A stretch of 64,000 bases of DNA. It comes from Kitasatospora albolonga. GTDB lineage: Bacteria > Actinomycetota > Actinomycetes > Streptomycetales > Streptomycetaceae. The position numbers and the translations under genes are program-made. The notes under the pieces were generated by a model, which made no database searches, had not been told where the DNA came from, and saw nothing but the letters and a program-made list of their open reading frames with translations. Positions 26,035 through 33,692 of this stretch are shown here, piece after piece; within the stretch, counting starts at the first letter, position 1, and the number at the start of each line of letters is the position of its first letter. The stretch covers positions 6,070,001 through 6,134,000 of the forward strand of contig CP020563.1 of the NCBI GenBank assembly GCA_002082585.1, given 5' to 3'.

Positions 26035-26103
26035 ATGAACAAGGGTGAGACAACAGTGCACAACCGCATTCCGGCCGCCGCCGCCCCGGTGGCGGGTCCG
26101 TGA
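26035..26103 (+). CDS. Possible leader peptide coupled to the siderophore permease gene
   Basis: A short open frame of 22 codons from ATG 26035, or 15 from GTG 26056 behind AAGGGTGAGA. It ends TGA at 26101-26103, which overlaps the permease start as GTGA. The peptide ends IPAAAAPVAGP. The overlap suggests translational coupling; the peptide itself may have no function. I have not seen it described. Confidence 0.35.
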   Translation: MNKGETTVHNRIPAAAAPVAGP

Positions 26104-27167
26104 GCGGCTCCACCGTCCTGGACGCGCGGGGCACGGCGGACGAGAAGAAGAAGGCGCAGCCCAGGCGCAGCAGGCCCGTCCTCGCCCTCGGGCTCGTGGC
26201 GGCGCTCGGGGTGCTCCTGCTCGCCGTGGTCGCGAGCCTCGCCATCGGCTCCGGGGACGTGCCGTTCCGCGATGTGCTGCCCGGCGTCTTCGACCCCGAC
26301 CTCACCGTCAAGGGCCAGCTGATCATCCAGGAGGTCCGCATCCCGCGGACCGTCGCCGGGCTCCTCGCCGGAGTCGCGCTCGGGCTCGCCGGGACCGTCA
26401 TGCAGGGCGTCGCCCGTAACCCCCTCGCCGACCCCCAGCTCCTCGGCATCAACGCGGGCGCGTCCGTCGCCGTCGTCTGCTCGATCACGCTGTTCGGCTT
26501 CACCGTCGCCACCCAGTTCATCTGGTTCGGCTTCCTCGGCGCGCTGCTTGCTGCTCTTCTTGTCTACGGGGTCGGCTCGCTGGGGCGGGAGGGGGCGACG
26601 CCCGTGAAGCTGGCCCTCGCGGGCGCCGCGACCGCCGCCGTCCTCACCTCCATCACCAGCGCGATCCTGCTCCAGGACCGGGGGAGCTACGACCAGTTCC
26701 GGTTCTGGCAGCTCGGGGCGCTGACCGCCCGCTCCTCCGAGGTGCTCTGGCAGGTCTCCCCGTTCATCCTCGTCGGGACCGTCCTCGCCCTGGCCCTCGG
26801 GCCGCAGCTCAACGCCCTCTCCCTCGGCGACGACCTCGCCCGCGGCCTCGGCCAGCGGGTCGGAGCCGCCCGGATGATCTCCGCCCTCGCCGTCGTGGTG
26901 CTCTGCGGCGCCGCCACTGTCGTCGCCGGACCCATCGGCTTCGTCGGCCTGGCCGTCCCGCACGCCGCCCGCCTCATCACCGGGCCCGACTACCGCTGGG
27001 TGCTCCCGTACAGCATGGTCCTCGCCCCGATCATGCTGCTCGTCGCCGACATCATCGGCCGCGTGATCGCCCCGCCCGGCGAGGTGCAGGTCGGCGTGAT
27101 CACCGCCGCCGTCGGCTGTATCCCCTTCATCTGGCTGGTCCGGCGCAGGAAGCTGGTGGAACTGTGA
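26100..27167 (+). CDS. Iron-siderophore ABC transporter permease (FecCD family) 1
   Basis: A 355-residue permease with about nine to ten membrane helices after a basic cytoplasmic start (EKKKAQPRRSRP). Family motifs are IPRTVAGLLAGVALGLAGTVMQG, NPLADPQLLGINAGAS and GFVGLAVPHAARL. GTG 26100 overlaps a short upstream reading frame. The stop overlaps the next start as GTGA. It forms a heterodimer with the next gene's product in the membrane and imports ferric siderophore with the ATPase and lipoprotein downstream. Confidence 0.94.
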   Translation: MSGSTVLDARGTADEKKKAQPRRSRPVLALGLVAALGVLLLAVVASLAIGSGDVPFRDVLPGVFDPDLTVKGQLIIQEVRIPRTVAGLLAGVALGLAGTVMQGVARNPLADPQLLGINAGASVAVVCSITLFGFTVATQFIWFGFLGALLAALLVYGVGSLGREGATPVKLALAGAATAAVLTSITSAILLQDRGSYDQFRFWQLGALTARSSEVLWQVSPFILVGTVLALALGPQLNALSLGDDLARGLGQRVGAARMISALAVVVLCGAATVVAGPIGFVGLAVPHAARLITGPDYRWVLPYSMVLAPIMLLVADIIGRVIAPPGEVQVGVITAAVGCIPFIWLVRRRKLVEL

Positions 27168-28237
27168 GCGGGCCCACCGCCGTGTCCGTGGAGAAGGACC
27201 GGCTCGCCGACGCCGTACGGCAGGTCTCCGCCGTACGCGGACGGGGGCGCCGACGGTCCGTCACCGTCGCCGCCGCCCTCTCCGTCGCCGTCGTCGCCGT
27301 GTTCGGCCTCTCGCTCAGCGTCGGCGACATGGTCATGCCGATCGGGAAGGTCGTCGACACCCTCCTCGGAGGCGGCGACGGCGGCTCGCAGTTCGTCGTC
27401 CTGGAGCTCCGGCTGCCCCGCGCCCTCCTCGCGATCCTCGTCGGCACCGCGTTCGGCCTCTCCGGCGGCGTCTTCCAGACCGTGCTGCGCAACCCCCTCG
27501 CCAGCCCCGACCTCATCGGCATCAGCGCCGGAGCCAGCGCCGTCGCCGTCACCGGCGCCCTCCTCTTCCAGATCAGCGGGCTCGCCCTCTCCGCGAGCGC
27601 CCTGGCCGGGGCGGTGGCCGCCGGAGCCGCCATCTACCTGCTCGCCTGGCGGCAGGGCGTCGCCGGACAGCGCCTGGTCCTGGTGGGGATCGGTGTCGGC
27701 ATGGGGCTCCACAGCGTGGTCTGGTACGTCATGGCCCGCTCCGACGTCGCCGACGCGCAGGAGGCGTACCGCTGGCTGGCGGGCAGCCTCAACGGGCGCT
27801 CCTGGGGCCAGTTCTGGCCGATCCTCGGCGCGCTCGCCCTCCTCGTCCCGCTCACCGCCCTCGCCGCGCACGCCCTGCGCCCCCTCCAGCTCGGGGACGA
27901 CGCCGCCGCCGGACTCGGTACGAAGGTGGAGCCGAGCCGGCTCGCCCTGCTCGGCTGCGCCACCGCGCTGGCCGGGGTCGCCACGGCGGCGGCCGGGCCC
28001 GTCGCGTTCGTCGCCTTCGTCGCCGCCCCGATCGCCCGCCGCCTGGTGCCGGGCCGGGGCGCCGCCCTGCCCCACGCGGCCCTGACCGGCGCCTTGCTGG
28101 TCCTCGTCGCCGACTTCGCGGCCCAGCACATGTTGCCCTCCGTCCAGCTGCCGGTGGGCGTGGTCACCAGCATCATCGGCGCCCCCTACCTGCTCTTCCT
28201 CCTGGCCCGCGCCAACCGCGTGGGCAGCGGGGGCTGA
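27164..28237 (+). CDS. Iron-siderophore ABC transporter permease (FecCD family) 2
   Basis: A 357-residue second permease of the heterodimer. Motifs are LRLPRALLAILVGTAFGLSGGVFQT, NPLASPDLIGISAGAS, WLAGSLNGRSWGQ and GPVAFVAFVAAPIARRL. In the last segment the usual PH is replaced by PI. The GTG start is fused to the upstream stop. Two permeases rather than one homodimeric protein are typical for Streptomyces hydroxamate siderophore importers. Confidence 0.94.
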   Translation: MSGPTAVSVEKDRLADAVRQVSAVRGRGRRRSVTVAAALSVAVVAVFGLSLSVGDMVMPIGKVVDTLLGGGDGGSQFVVLELRLPRALLAILVGTAFGLSGGVFQTVLRNPLASPDLIGISAGASAVAVTGALLFQISGLALSASALAGAVAAGAAIYLLAWRQGVAGQRLVLVGIGVGMGLHSVVWYVMARSDVADAQEAYRWLAGSLNGRSWGQFWPILGALALLVPLTALAAHALRPLQLGDDAAAGLGTKVEPSRLALLGCATALAGVATAAAGPVAFVAFVAAPIARRLVPGRGAALPHAALTGALLVLVADFAAQHMLPSVQLPVGVVTSIIGAPYLLFLLARANRVGSGG

Positions 28238-28238
28238 G

Positions 28239-29204
28239 ATGACGCTCCATCGAGACAGTTCGGTTCATCCAGATCCAGACACAGACACAGACACAGACGA
28301 CGACAACGAAAGGCGTGGCCCGGTCGTGGCTCAGCACACTCTTCAAGCCCGGGACGTCCGCCTCGGCTACGGCGAGCGGGAGATCGTCTCCGGCCTGAGC
28401 GTGACCGTCCCGCCCGGCCGGATCACCGTCATCGTCGGCCCCAACGCCTGCGGCAAGTCCACCCTGCTGCGGGCGATGGCCCGGCTGCTCGCGCCCTCCG
28501 CCGGGGCGGTGCTCCTGGACGGCCGGTCCATCCAGGAGATGCCGACCAAGGAGGTCGCCTCCGTACTCGGCATCCTGCCCCAGAGCCCCACCGCCCCGGA
28601 GGGCATCACCGTCTCCGATCTGGTCGGCCGGGGCCGCTACCCGCACCAGGGCTGGTTCCGCCGCTGGGGCTCCGAGGACGACGAGGCGGTCGCGCAGGCG
28701 CTGCTCTCCACCGACGTCCTGGAGCTGGCCGACCGGTCGGTGGACGAGCTCTCGGGCGGCCAGCGCCAGCGGGTGTGGATCGCGATGGCGCTGGCGCAGC
28801 GTACGGACATCCTGCTGCTGGACGAGCCGACGACGTTCCTGGACGCCAGCCACCAGCTCGACGTCCTGGACCTGCTCACCGACCTCAACCGGGAGCGCGG
28901 CGTCACCATGGTGGCCGTCCTGCACGACCTGAACCTGGCCTGCCGGTACGCGGACCACATGATCGCCATGAAGGGCGGGCGGATCGTGGCGGAGGGGCGA
29001 CCGGCCGACATCGTGACCGAGGAACTCGTCGGCGAGGTCTTCGGGATGCGCTGCTCGGTGATCGAGGACCCGGCGTCGGCCACCCCGATGGTGGTGCCGC
29101 TGGGCCGCCACCATGTGAAGGGGCCCGCGGAATGCCGTACGGAGGGGGTCGGCGGGCCCGATGTGTCCCGTACGGAGGAGGGGCCCGGCGCCAAGGGGAT
29201 CTGA
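28239..29204 (+). CDS. Iron-siderophore ABC transporter ATP-binding protein
   Basis: A 321-residue ATPase of the FepC type with Walker A GPNACGKST, signature LSGGQRQRVWIAMALAQ and Walker B ILLLDEPTTFLD. GRGRYPHQGWFRRW is typical for siderophore ATPases. The N-terminus carries a DTDTDTDD run from a GACACA microsatellite. A GTG at 28326 (MAQHTLQARDV) would remove it and may be the native start. The last 30 residues are a variable tail with repeated CRTE/SRTEE. One base separates it from the permease stop. Confidence 0.94.
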   Translation: MTLHRDSSVHPDPDTDTDTDDDNERRGPVVAQHTLQARDVRLGYGEREIVSGLSVTVPPGRITVIVGPNACGKSTLLRAMARLLAPSAGAVLLDGRSIQEMPTKEVASVLGILPQSPTAPEGITVSDLVGRGRYPHQGWFRRWGSEDDEAVAQALLSTDVLELADRSVDELSGGQRQRVWIAMALAQRTDILLLDEPTTFLDASHQLDVLDLLTDLNRERGVTMVAVLHDLNLACRYADHMIAMKGGRIVAEGRPADIVTEELVGEVFGMRCSVIEDPASATPMVVPLGRHHVKGPAECRTEGVGGPDVSRTEEGPGAKGI

Positions 29205-29294
29205 CGGGCCTCACGCGGAGGGGCCCGGCGCTCCGGTCCGGTGGCCTGAAACGCGTACGTTCCCGGAAGGGCCAGCCCGATGGCACCGTTGTCA

Positions 29295-29313
29295 TTAGGT
29301 GAGGCTAACCTCA
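29295..29313 (+). promoter_or_regulatory. Strong iron box overlapping the binding-protein start
   Basis: TTAGGTGAGGCTAACCTCA matches the DmdR/IdeR consensus at 17 of 19 positions. Its last base is the A of the likely ATG at 29313, and its GGTGAGG doubles as the ribosome-binding site. Iron-loaded repressor would thus cover the start itself. This also shows the lipoprotein gene has its own promoter. Confidence 0.85.
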
Positions 29314-30344
29314 TGGGTATGAACGCTTCCGTTTCCCGGCGCCCGCGCCGCACCCCCGTCCTGATGGCCGGTGCCGTCGCCGCCCTGCTCGTCGGCGTCT
29401 CCGCCTGCGGTTCGTCGGACGATTCCTCCTCCGGCACGTCCGGCTCCGCGTCCCCCGCCGCCTCCGAAGGCGCCTTCCCCGCCAAGGTCGCGACGAAGTT
29501 CGGCGAGGTCACCGTCGACAAGCAGCCCAAGCGCATCGTCGCGCTCGGCTGGGGCGACGCCGAGACGGTGCTCGCGCTCGGCGGCCAGCCGGTCGGCGCG
29601 AGCGACTGGCTGCCCTTCGGCGGCGAGGGCGTCGGCCCCTGGGCCAAGGGCATGTACGACAAGGCCCCCGAGCTGATCGGCACGATGGAGCCGGAGTTCG
29701 AGAAGATCGCCTCCCTCCAGCCGGACCTGATCCTGGACACCAAGTCCAGCGGCGACCAAACCCGTTACGACACCCTGAAGAAGATCGCCCCGACCGTGGG
29801 CGTGCCCAAGGGCGGCGACCAGTACACGATCTCGTGGGAGCAGCAGACCACGATGATCGCCGCCGCCATGGGCGTGCCCGAGAAGGGCAAGGAGCTGATC
29901 GAGGAGACCTCGAAGAAGTTCGAGGCCGCCGCAAAGGCGCACCCCGAGTTCAAGGACGCCACGATCGTGCTCGGCTCGCGCACCTCCGAGGGCTACGGCG
30001 CGTACGTCGGCGGCACGGGCCGCGTCAACTTCGTGGAGCGCCTCGGCTTCAAGAACAGCCCGGCCGTCGAGGCCAAGGCCAGTGGGGGCTTCTCGATCCC
30101 CATCTCCAAGGAGAACCTCGAACTCCTCGACGCCGACCTCACGGTGATGACCCCGATCGGCATCCCCGCCACGGACATCAGCAACGACCCGCTGTACAAG
30201 GCGGTCCCCTCGGTCAAGGCCGGGAACGCCCTGATCTTCGAGGACCAGGACATCGCGCAGGCGTTCGCCACGGACTCCGTGCTCTCCGTCCCGTACGCCC
30301 TGGAGAAGGTCGTCCCGCTCTTCGCGGAGAAGGTCAAGAAGTAG
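29313..30344 (+). CDS. Iron-siderophore ABC transporter substrate-binding lipoprotein
   Basis: A 343-residue lipoprotein of the FhuD/FepB-like helical-backbone family. A basic twin-arginine-like region precedes a hydrophobic stretch ending in the lipobox VGVSAC with C32 as the lipidated residue. A serine/glycine linker follows. The mature protein shows KRIVALGWGDAETVLALG, PDLILDTKSSGDQ and KKIAPTVGV, all family hallmarks. ATG 29313 has GGTGAGG eight bases upstream; ATG 29319 is an alternative. The siderophore type cannot be read off. Confidence 0.93.
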   Translation: MGMNASVSRRPRRTPVLMAGAVAALLVGVSACGSSDDSSSGTSGSASPAASEGAFPAKVATKFGEVTVDKQPKRIVALGWGDAETVLALGGQPVGASDWLPFGGEGVGPWAKGMYDKAPELIGTMEPEFEKIASLQPDLILDTKSSGDQTRYDTLKKIAPTVGVPKGGDQYTISWEQQTTMIAAAMGVPEKGKELIEETSKKFEAAAKAHPEFKDATIVLGSRTSEGYGAYVGGTGRVNFVERLGFKNSPAVEAKASGGFSIPISKENLELLDADLTVMTPIGIPATDISNDPLYKAVPSVKAGNALIFEDQDIAQAFATDSVLSVPYALEKVVPLFAEKVKK

Positions 30345-30367
30345 CTCCCGTACGCGTACGCACGCCG

Positions 30368-30406
30368 ACGCGCCCCGCACCCGTGACATCCGGGTGCGGG
30401 GCGCGT
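30368..30406. terminator. Bidirectional hairpin terminator
   Basis: A perfect 16-bp stem (ACGCGCCCCGCACCCG and complement) with the 7-base loop TGACATC, between the binding-lipoprotein gene and the converging yceI-like gene. Confidence 0.82.
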
Positions 30407-30460
30407 TGCTTGGAGGCCGATCTGAAGGGGGGCGCCGGGCCGGGGGCCGGTCCGGCCGGG

Positions 30461-31084
30461 TCACGCCTGCGGGGCGGCTGCCTTGATCGCGGAGATGTCG
30501 AAGTTCAGCTTGACCTTGTCGCTGACCATGACCCCGCCGGTCTCCAGCGCCGCGTTCCAGGTCAGGCCCCAGTCGGAGCGCAGGATGTCCGCGCTGCCCT
30601 CGAAGCCGACGCGCTCGTTGCCGTACACATCGGTGGCGGAGCCGTTGAACTCCAGGTCGATGGAGAGCGGGCGCGTGACGTCCTTGATGGTCAGGTCGCC
30701 CGTGATCCGGTACGCCTCGCCGCCCAGCTGCTCGGCGCTGGTCGAGCGGAACGTCATCAGGGGAAACTTCTCGGCGTCGAAGAAGTCACCGCTGACCAGG
30801 TGGCCGTCGCGGTCCGCGATGCCCGTGTCGATGCTGGCGATCTTCACGTCGATGGCGGCGGAGGAGTTCGCCGGGTCGGTGCCGTCCAGGGTCAGGGTGC
30901 CCTCGTGCTCGCCGAAGGAGCCGCGCACATTGGTGACCATGGCGTGCCGCACGGTGAAGCCGATGCTGCTGTGGGCCGGGTCGATGGTGTAGGTGCCGGT
31001 CAGGGCGGCCAGCGCCGGGTCCACCGCGGGGGCCTCGGTGACGGTGGTCGGGGCGGCGGTCGACTTGCGGGTGAACAGAGCCAT
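30461..31084 (-). CDS. YceI family lipid-binding protein
   Basis: A 207-residue YceI-domain protein, a lipocalin-like barrel binding isoprenoid lipids. Motifs are YTIDPAHSSIGFTVRHAMV, VRGSFGEHEGTL and GDLTIKDVTRPL. Unlike the E. coli protein it lacks a signal peptide and has a short N-terminal tail (MALFTRKSTAAPTTVTEAP), so it is probably cytoplasmic. The ribosome-binding site GAGGAGGAG is excellent. The promoter region has a near-consensus promoter flanked by two copies of a palindrome, so a MarR-type regulator elsewhere in the genome is expected. Confidence 0.93.
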   Translation of the reverse strand: MALFTRKSTAAPTTVTEAPAVDPALAALTGTYTIDPAHSSIGFTVRHAMVTNVRGSFGEHEGTLTLDGTDPANSSAAIDVKIASIDTGIADRDGHLVSGDFFDAEKFPLMTFRSTSAEQLGGEAYRITGDLTIKDVTRPLSIDLEFNGSATDVYGNERVGFEGSADILRSDWGLTWNAALETGGVMVSDKVKLNFDISAIKAAAPQA

Positions 31085-31140
31085 GGCTCCTCCTCGGGAT
31101 GCGCTGCGGGGGACGGGGGTCGAGCACTGCCGAAGGGGTT

Positions 31141-31191
31141 GTTTAACCTTCAACGAGATTGACTGTAGCTCCATCTTGTTCAAGTTTCAAC
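31141..31191 (-). promoter_or_regulatory. yceI promoter flanked by two MarR-type palindromes
   Basis: On the minus strand: -35 TTGAAA (31185-31190), 17-base spacer, -10 TACAGT (31162-31167). Two sites with the pattern GTTnAAnnTTnAAC lie at 31178-31191 (over the -35) and 31141-31154 (just past the expected transcription start). They are 37 bases apart. This fits repression by a dimeric winged-helix (MarR-like) protein. Confidence 0.7.
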
Positions 31192-31230
31192 CTTTGATGG
31201 GCTCGGCTCCCCGGCGCCCCCGCCGAGGAG

Positions 31231-31911
31231 TCAGCCGATCGGGTCCACCGTCGGCCCCTCCCGCTCCAGCAGGTCCCGGGCGAACCGCTCCCACTGTGCG
31301 TACCGGTCCGGATGTGCGGACCGCTGCACCGCCTGGCACGCGGCGCCCGGGTCCATCGACTCCCAGTCCTTGATCTGGAGCAGCCCCGGATTGCTGGTCG
31401 GCGACGGCAGCCCGTAGAAGGATTTCGACGCCGTCGGGACATGGGTGATCTGCTGCGGAGTGCCCCAGCCCATGCTCGGGCGCTGCTGGAAGACGCCGAG
31501 CGAGTCGTGGTCCACCGGGGTCGTGTAGTTGACGAACTTCGACTCCTGCATGGCCGTCATCAGGGCGATCACCTGCCCCTGCGCCGGAAGCTCCGCCCCC
31601 TTCCCGACGCCGATGACCGTACGCGCGTGCGCGAGCTGTTCCGGGCCGAGGTCGGAGGGGTCGGCGAACACCGTGCGCAGTTCGCTGTCCGGGGCCACCT
31701 TGAGCAGGTGGGCCGTCGCCGTGTCCACGAGGCCGGTGGGGGCGAGTCCGTAACTCTGCTGGAAGGCGCGCAGGCCCTGGGCGGCGGTCGGTGGCGGCGG
31801 CGCGGGTTCGGTGGCGTGGGCGGTGAGGGGGGCCGTCAGCAGGAGTACGGCGGTGAGCACCGCGAGCGCGCGGCGGCGGAGCCCGGTCTTCCGGGTGTGC
31901 GTCTTTCGCAT
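31231..31911 (-). CDS. Secreted peptidoglycan-binding / lysozyme-like hydrolase
   Basis: A 226-residue exported protein. The signal peptide (KTGLRRRALAVLTAVLLLTA) is followed by a proline run and a peptidoglycan-binding helix pair (LRAFQQSYGLAPTGLVDTATAHLL). The C-terminal half is the actinobacterial transglycosylase-like fold: VIALMTAMQESKFVNY with the likely catalytic Glu, DSLGVFQQRPSMGWGTPQQI, and PGAACQAVQRSAHPDRYAQW. It probably cleaves cell-wall glycans. The ATG at 31911 is preceded by an imperfect ribosome-binding site. Confidence 0.85.
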   Translation of the reverse strand: MRKTHTRKTGLRRRALAVLTAVLLLTAPLTAHATEPAPPPPTAAQGLRAFQQSYGLAPTGLVDTATAHLLKVAPDSELRTVFADPSDLGPEQLAHARTVIGVGKGAELPAQGQVIALMTAMQESKFVNYTTPVDHDSLGVFQQRPSMGWGTPQQITHVPTASKSFYGLPSPTSNPGLLQIKDWESMDPGAACQAVQRSAHPDRYAQWERFARDLLEREGPTVDPIG

Positions 31912-31995
31912 ACGGCACGGTTCCGGGACGCCGAAACGAAAGTCAAGGATGCCGCGAATAGTATGAATTGATGGTGTGTTGCCCGAACAGGGAAA

Positions 31996-32025
31996 CGCCC
32001 CTGCCGGCCGGGTCCGGCAGGGGCG
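31996..32025. terminator. Hairpin terminator after the GH64 gene
   Basis: A perfect 12-bp stem (CGCCCCTGCCGG and complement) with a 6-base loop, 26 bases past the GH64 stop on the minus strand. Confidence 0.75.
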
Positions 32026-32050
32026 CCTCACCGGGCGGGCGCGGGAGCCG

Positions 32051-33277
32051 TCAGGACCCCACGCTCACCGTGAAGCGGCGCGGGTTCCCGTCGTGCGCCG
32101 CGCCCGAGACGTCCGGCTCGCCGTCCGGGCGGACGTCGTCGTACGGGAACGCGTAGCCGATCGGGCTGTTGGCGTGGACCACCCGGGACCAGTGGTTGGT
32201 CACCTCGGTCCTGTAGTAGTCCGCCACCGTCGTGCCGTTCGGCTGGCTCGGGTGGCTCAGCATGATCGAGCGGTTGAAGCCCGCCGCCAGCCGGGCCAGG
32301 ATCGCCTTCTTCTCGTCGGCGTCGCCCGGGTTGTTGGTGAACGGCCCGTGGTTGCAGGTGAAGATGTCCTTCGTCTCCGGCTTGGTGAACGTGTGGCCGC
32401 CCTCAAAGGTCAGCGTGTCCCCGCTCACCCGGCCCGCCAGTGTGCCCCGGCCGCCCTGGAGGTCGATCCGCAGGTCCTCGGAGCGGTACTTCTCCCAGAC
32501 CTCGTCGATCTGCGCCTCGAACAGGCCCCGGAACGGCATCTCGGCCGGCCGGTCGAAGTACGGGGCCATGATGTTCTGCGGCGAGACCACCCGCAGCACC
32601 TTGCCGTCGTCGCCCCGGGTGATCAGCCGGTCCCAGGGCTGCCCGTCGGCCGCCGCCTGGGCGGTGAGGTCCGCCGCGATCCGGTCCACCGCGTCCTCGG
32701 GGTGCGCGGGCACGACATGGGTGCCGTCCCCCTCCAGCGTGATGCCGATCGGGAGGGCGGTGATCAGGTCCACGTAGCTGATGTTGGAGTACAGCTGCTG
32801 GGTGTTGAAGGTGAACTCGGCGAACGCCCAGGTCCGCCCGTAGTTCGGGTCCGTCGGCGTGGCGAAGGCGGGCTCCACCAGGGACGGGCCCGGGTTGAGG
32901 TAGAAGTCCAGCTTGTCGTCGCGGACGAAGTAGACCCGCGCCCCGTACATCTGCGGCAGCGTCAGCACCACCGGCGCCGCGCCCGCCGCGTTGAGCGGGA
33001 TCGCGCAGTCCACCGGGAGCGGGGTCTCCGGCGCGCCCGGGGACTCGGGGCGGTAGACCTCGCCGTTCGGCCGGAGCAGCGCCCAGCCGTCGGTGGCCAG
33101 CTCACGGCCGGTGACGTACGCGTACACCTGGCCCGGCAGCGACTTGTTCTCCAGGGCCAGTTCGCAGGTCGCGGGGGCCGCGGAGGCGCGCGGGCTCAGG
33201 GCGGTGCCCCAGGCGGGGTACGTCAGGGCGGTGGCCGTGGCGGCGGCGCCGGTCAGGAACATTCTGCGCGAAATCAC
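32051..33277 (-). CDS. GH64 beta-1,3-glucanase, Tat-exported
   Basis: A 408-residue endo-beta-1,3-glucanase of family GH64 (laminaripentaose-producing type). It starts at GTG 33277 with GGGAG eight bases upstream. The N-terminus has a twin-arginine signal (SRRMFLTGA) ending near ASAAPA. The catalytic domain holds ARVYFVRDDKLDF, TWAFAEFTFN with a candidate catalytic Glu, and QQLYSNISYVDLITALPIG, the signature of the thaumatin-like GH64 fold. It would degrade fungal or algal beta-1,3-glucan outside the cell. A LacI-type palindrome lies upstream. There is no C-terminal binding module. Confidence 0.93.
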   Translation of the reverse strand: MISRRMFLTGAAATATALTYPAWGTALSPRASAAPATCELALENKSLPGQVYAYVTGRELATDGWALLRPNGEVYRPESPGAPETPLPVDCAIPLNAAGAAPVVLTLPQMYGARVYFVRDDKLDFYLNPGPSLVEPAFATPTDPNYGRTWAFAEFTFNTQQLYSNISYVDLITALPIGITLEGDGTHVVPAHPEDAVDRIAADLTAQAAADGQPWDRLITRGDDGKVLRVVSPQNIMAPYFDRPAEMPFRGLFEAQIDEVWEKYRSEDLRIDLQGGRGTLAGRVSGDTLTFEGGHTFTKPETKDIFTCNHGPFTNNPGDADEKKAILARLAAGFNRSIMLSHPSQPNGTTVADYYRTEVTNHWSRVVHANSPIGYAFPYDDVRPDGEPDVSGAAHDGNPRRFTVSVGS

Positions 33278-33373
33278 GAGGGAACTCCCGGGTGTGTGGG
33301 GGCCGCAGACCGGTCGTGGGGGTGTGGTGGGGGAGGGGGCCGGACAGTGGGGGTGTCTGCGGGGGTGCGCACC

Positions 33374-33426
33374 ACTCTCGCCAGGGGTGGGACGGGCGTC
33401 AATACTTGTGACTGAGAGCGCTCTCA
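33374..33426 (-). promoter_or_regulatory. GH64 promoter and perfect LacI-type operator
   Basis: The operator TGAGAGCGCTCTCA (33413-33426) is a perfect 14-bp palindrome with a CG centre. On the minus strand a promoter follows: -35 TTGACG (33397-33402), 17-base spacer, -10 GAGAGT (33374-33379). The operator is 10 bases upstream of the -35. The core GAGAGCGCTC is shared with the site at 3313 before the GH3 gene. Confidence 0.65.
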
Positions 33427-33498
33427 AAAATTCCAGGTCTTCACAACTCGACGCCCGGAAGCGGTACTTGCCGGAACCGGACGGGCGCGAACCGTGAC

Positions 33499-33558
33499 CG
33501 TACGGGGGTGGCTCCGGTCGTACGGAGACGGTTCCGGCCGTACGGACGCGGCTCTGGT
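33499..33558. repeat. Three 20-bp tandem repeats in the GH64-GH101 intergenic region
   Basis: Units begin CGTACGG at 33499, 33519 and 33539 and end in variants of GGCTCCGGT. They lie in the 415-base region between the divergent GH64 and GH101 genes, about 130 bases before the GH101 start. No gene is visible in the rest of this region apart from the GH64 promoter and operator. Confidence 0.55.
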
Positions 33559-33692
33559 CAAGAGGTGAACGGGCGGGGCCCGGGAGCCGCCCCCGGCCCA
33601 CTTGGACTTACGGAGCACGGTTGTTGGACGGAGACGGCCCCCGGGACCGGCATGCGTTGACGGTGTCCCGACACGGCGACTACTCAGGGCCC

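Noticed and set aside
28265..28305. GACACA microsatellite as a phase-variable start region of the siderophore ATPase
   Set aside because: Units are six bases, so changes in copy number would keep the frame, and a GTG start downstream may make the region untranslated.
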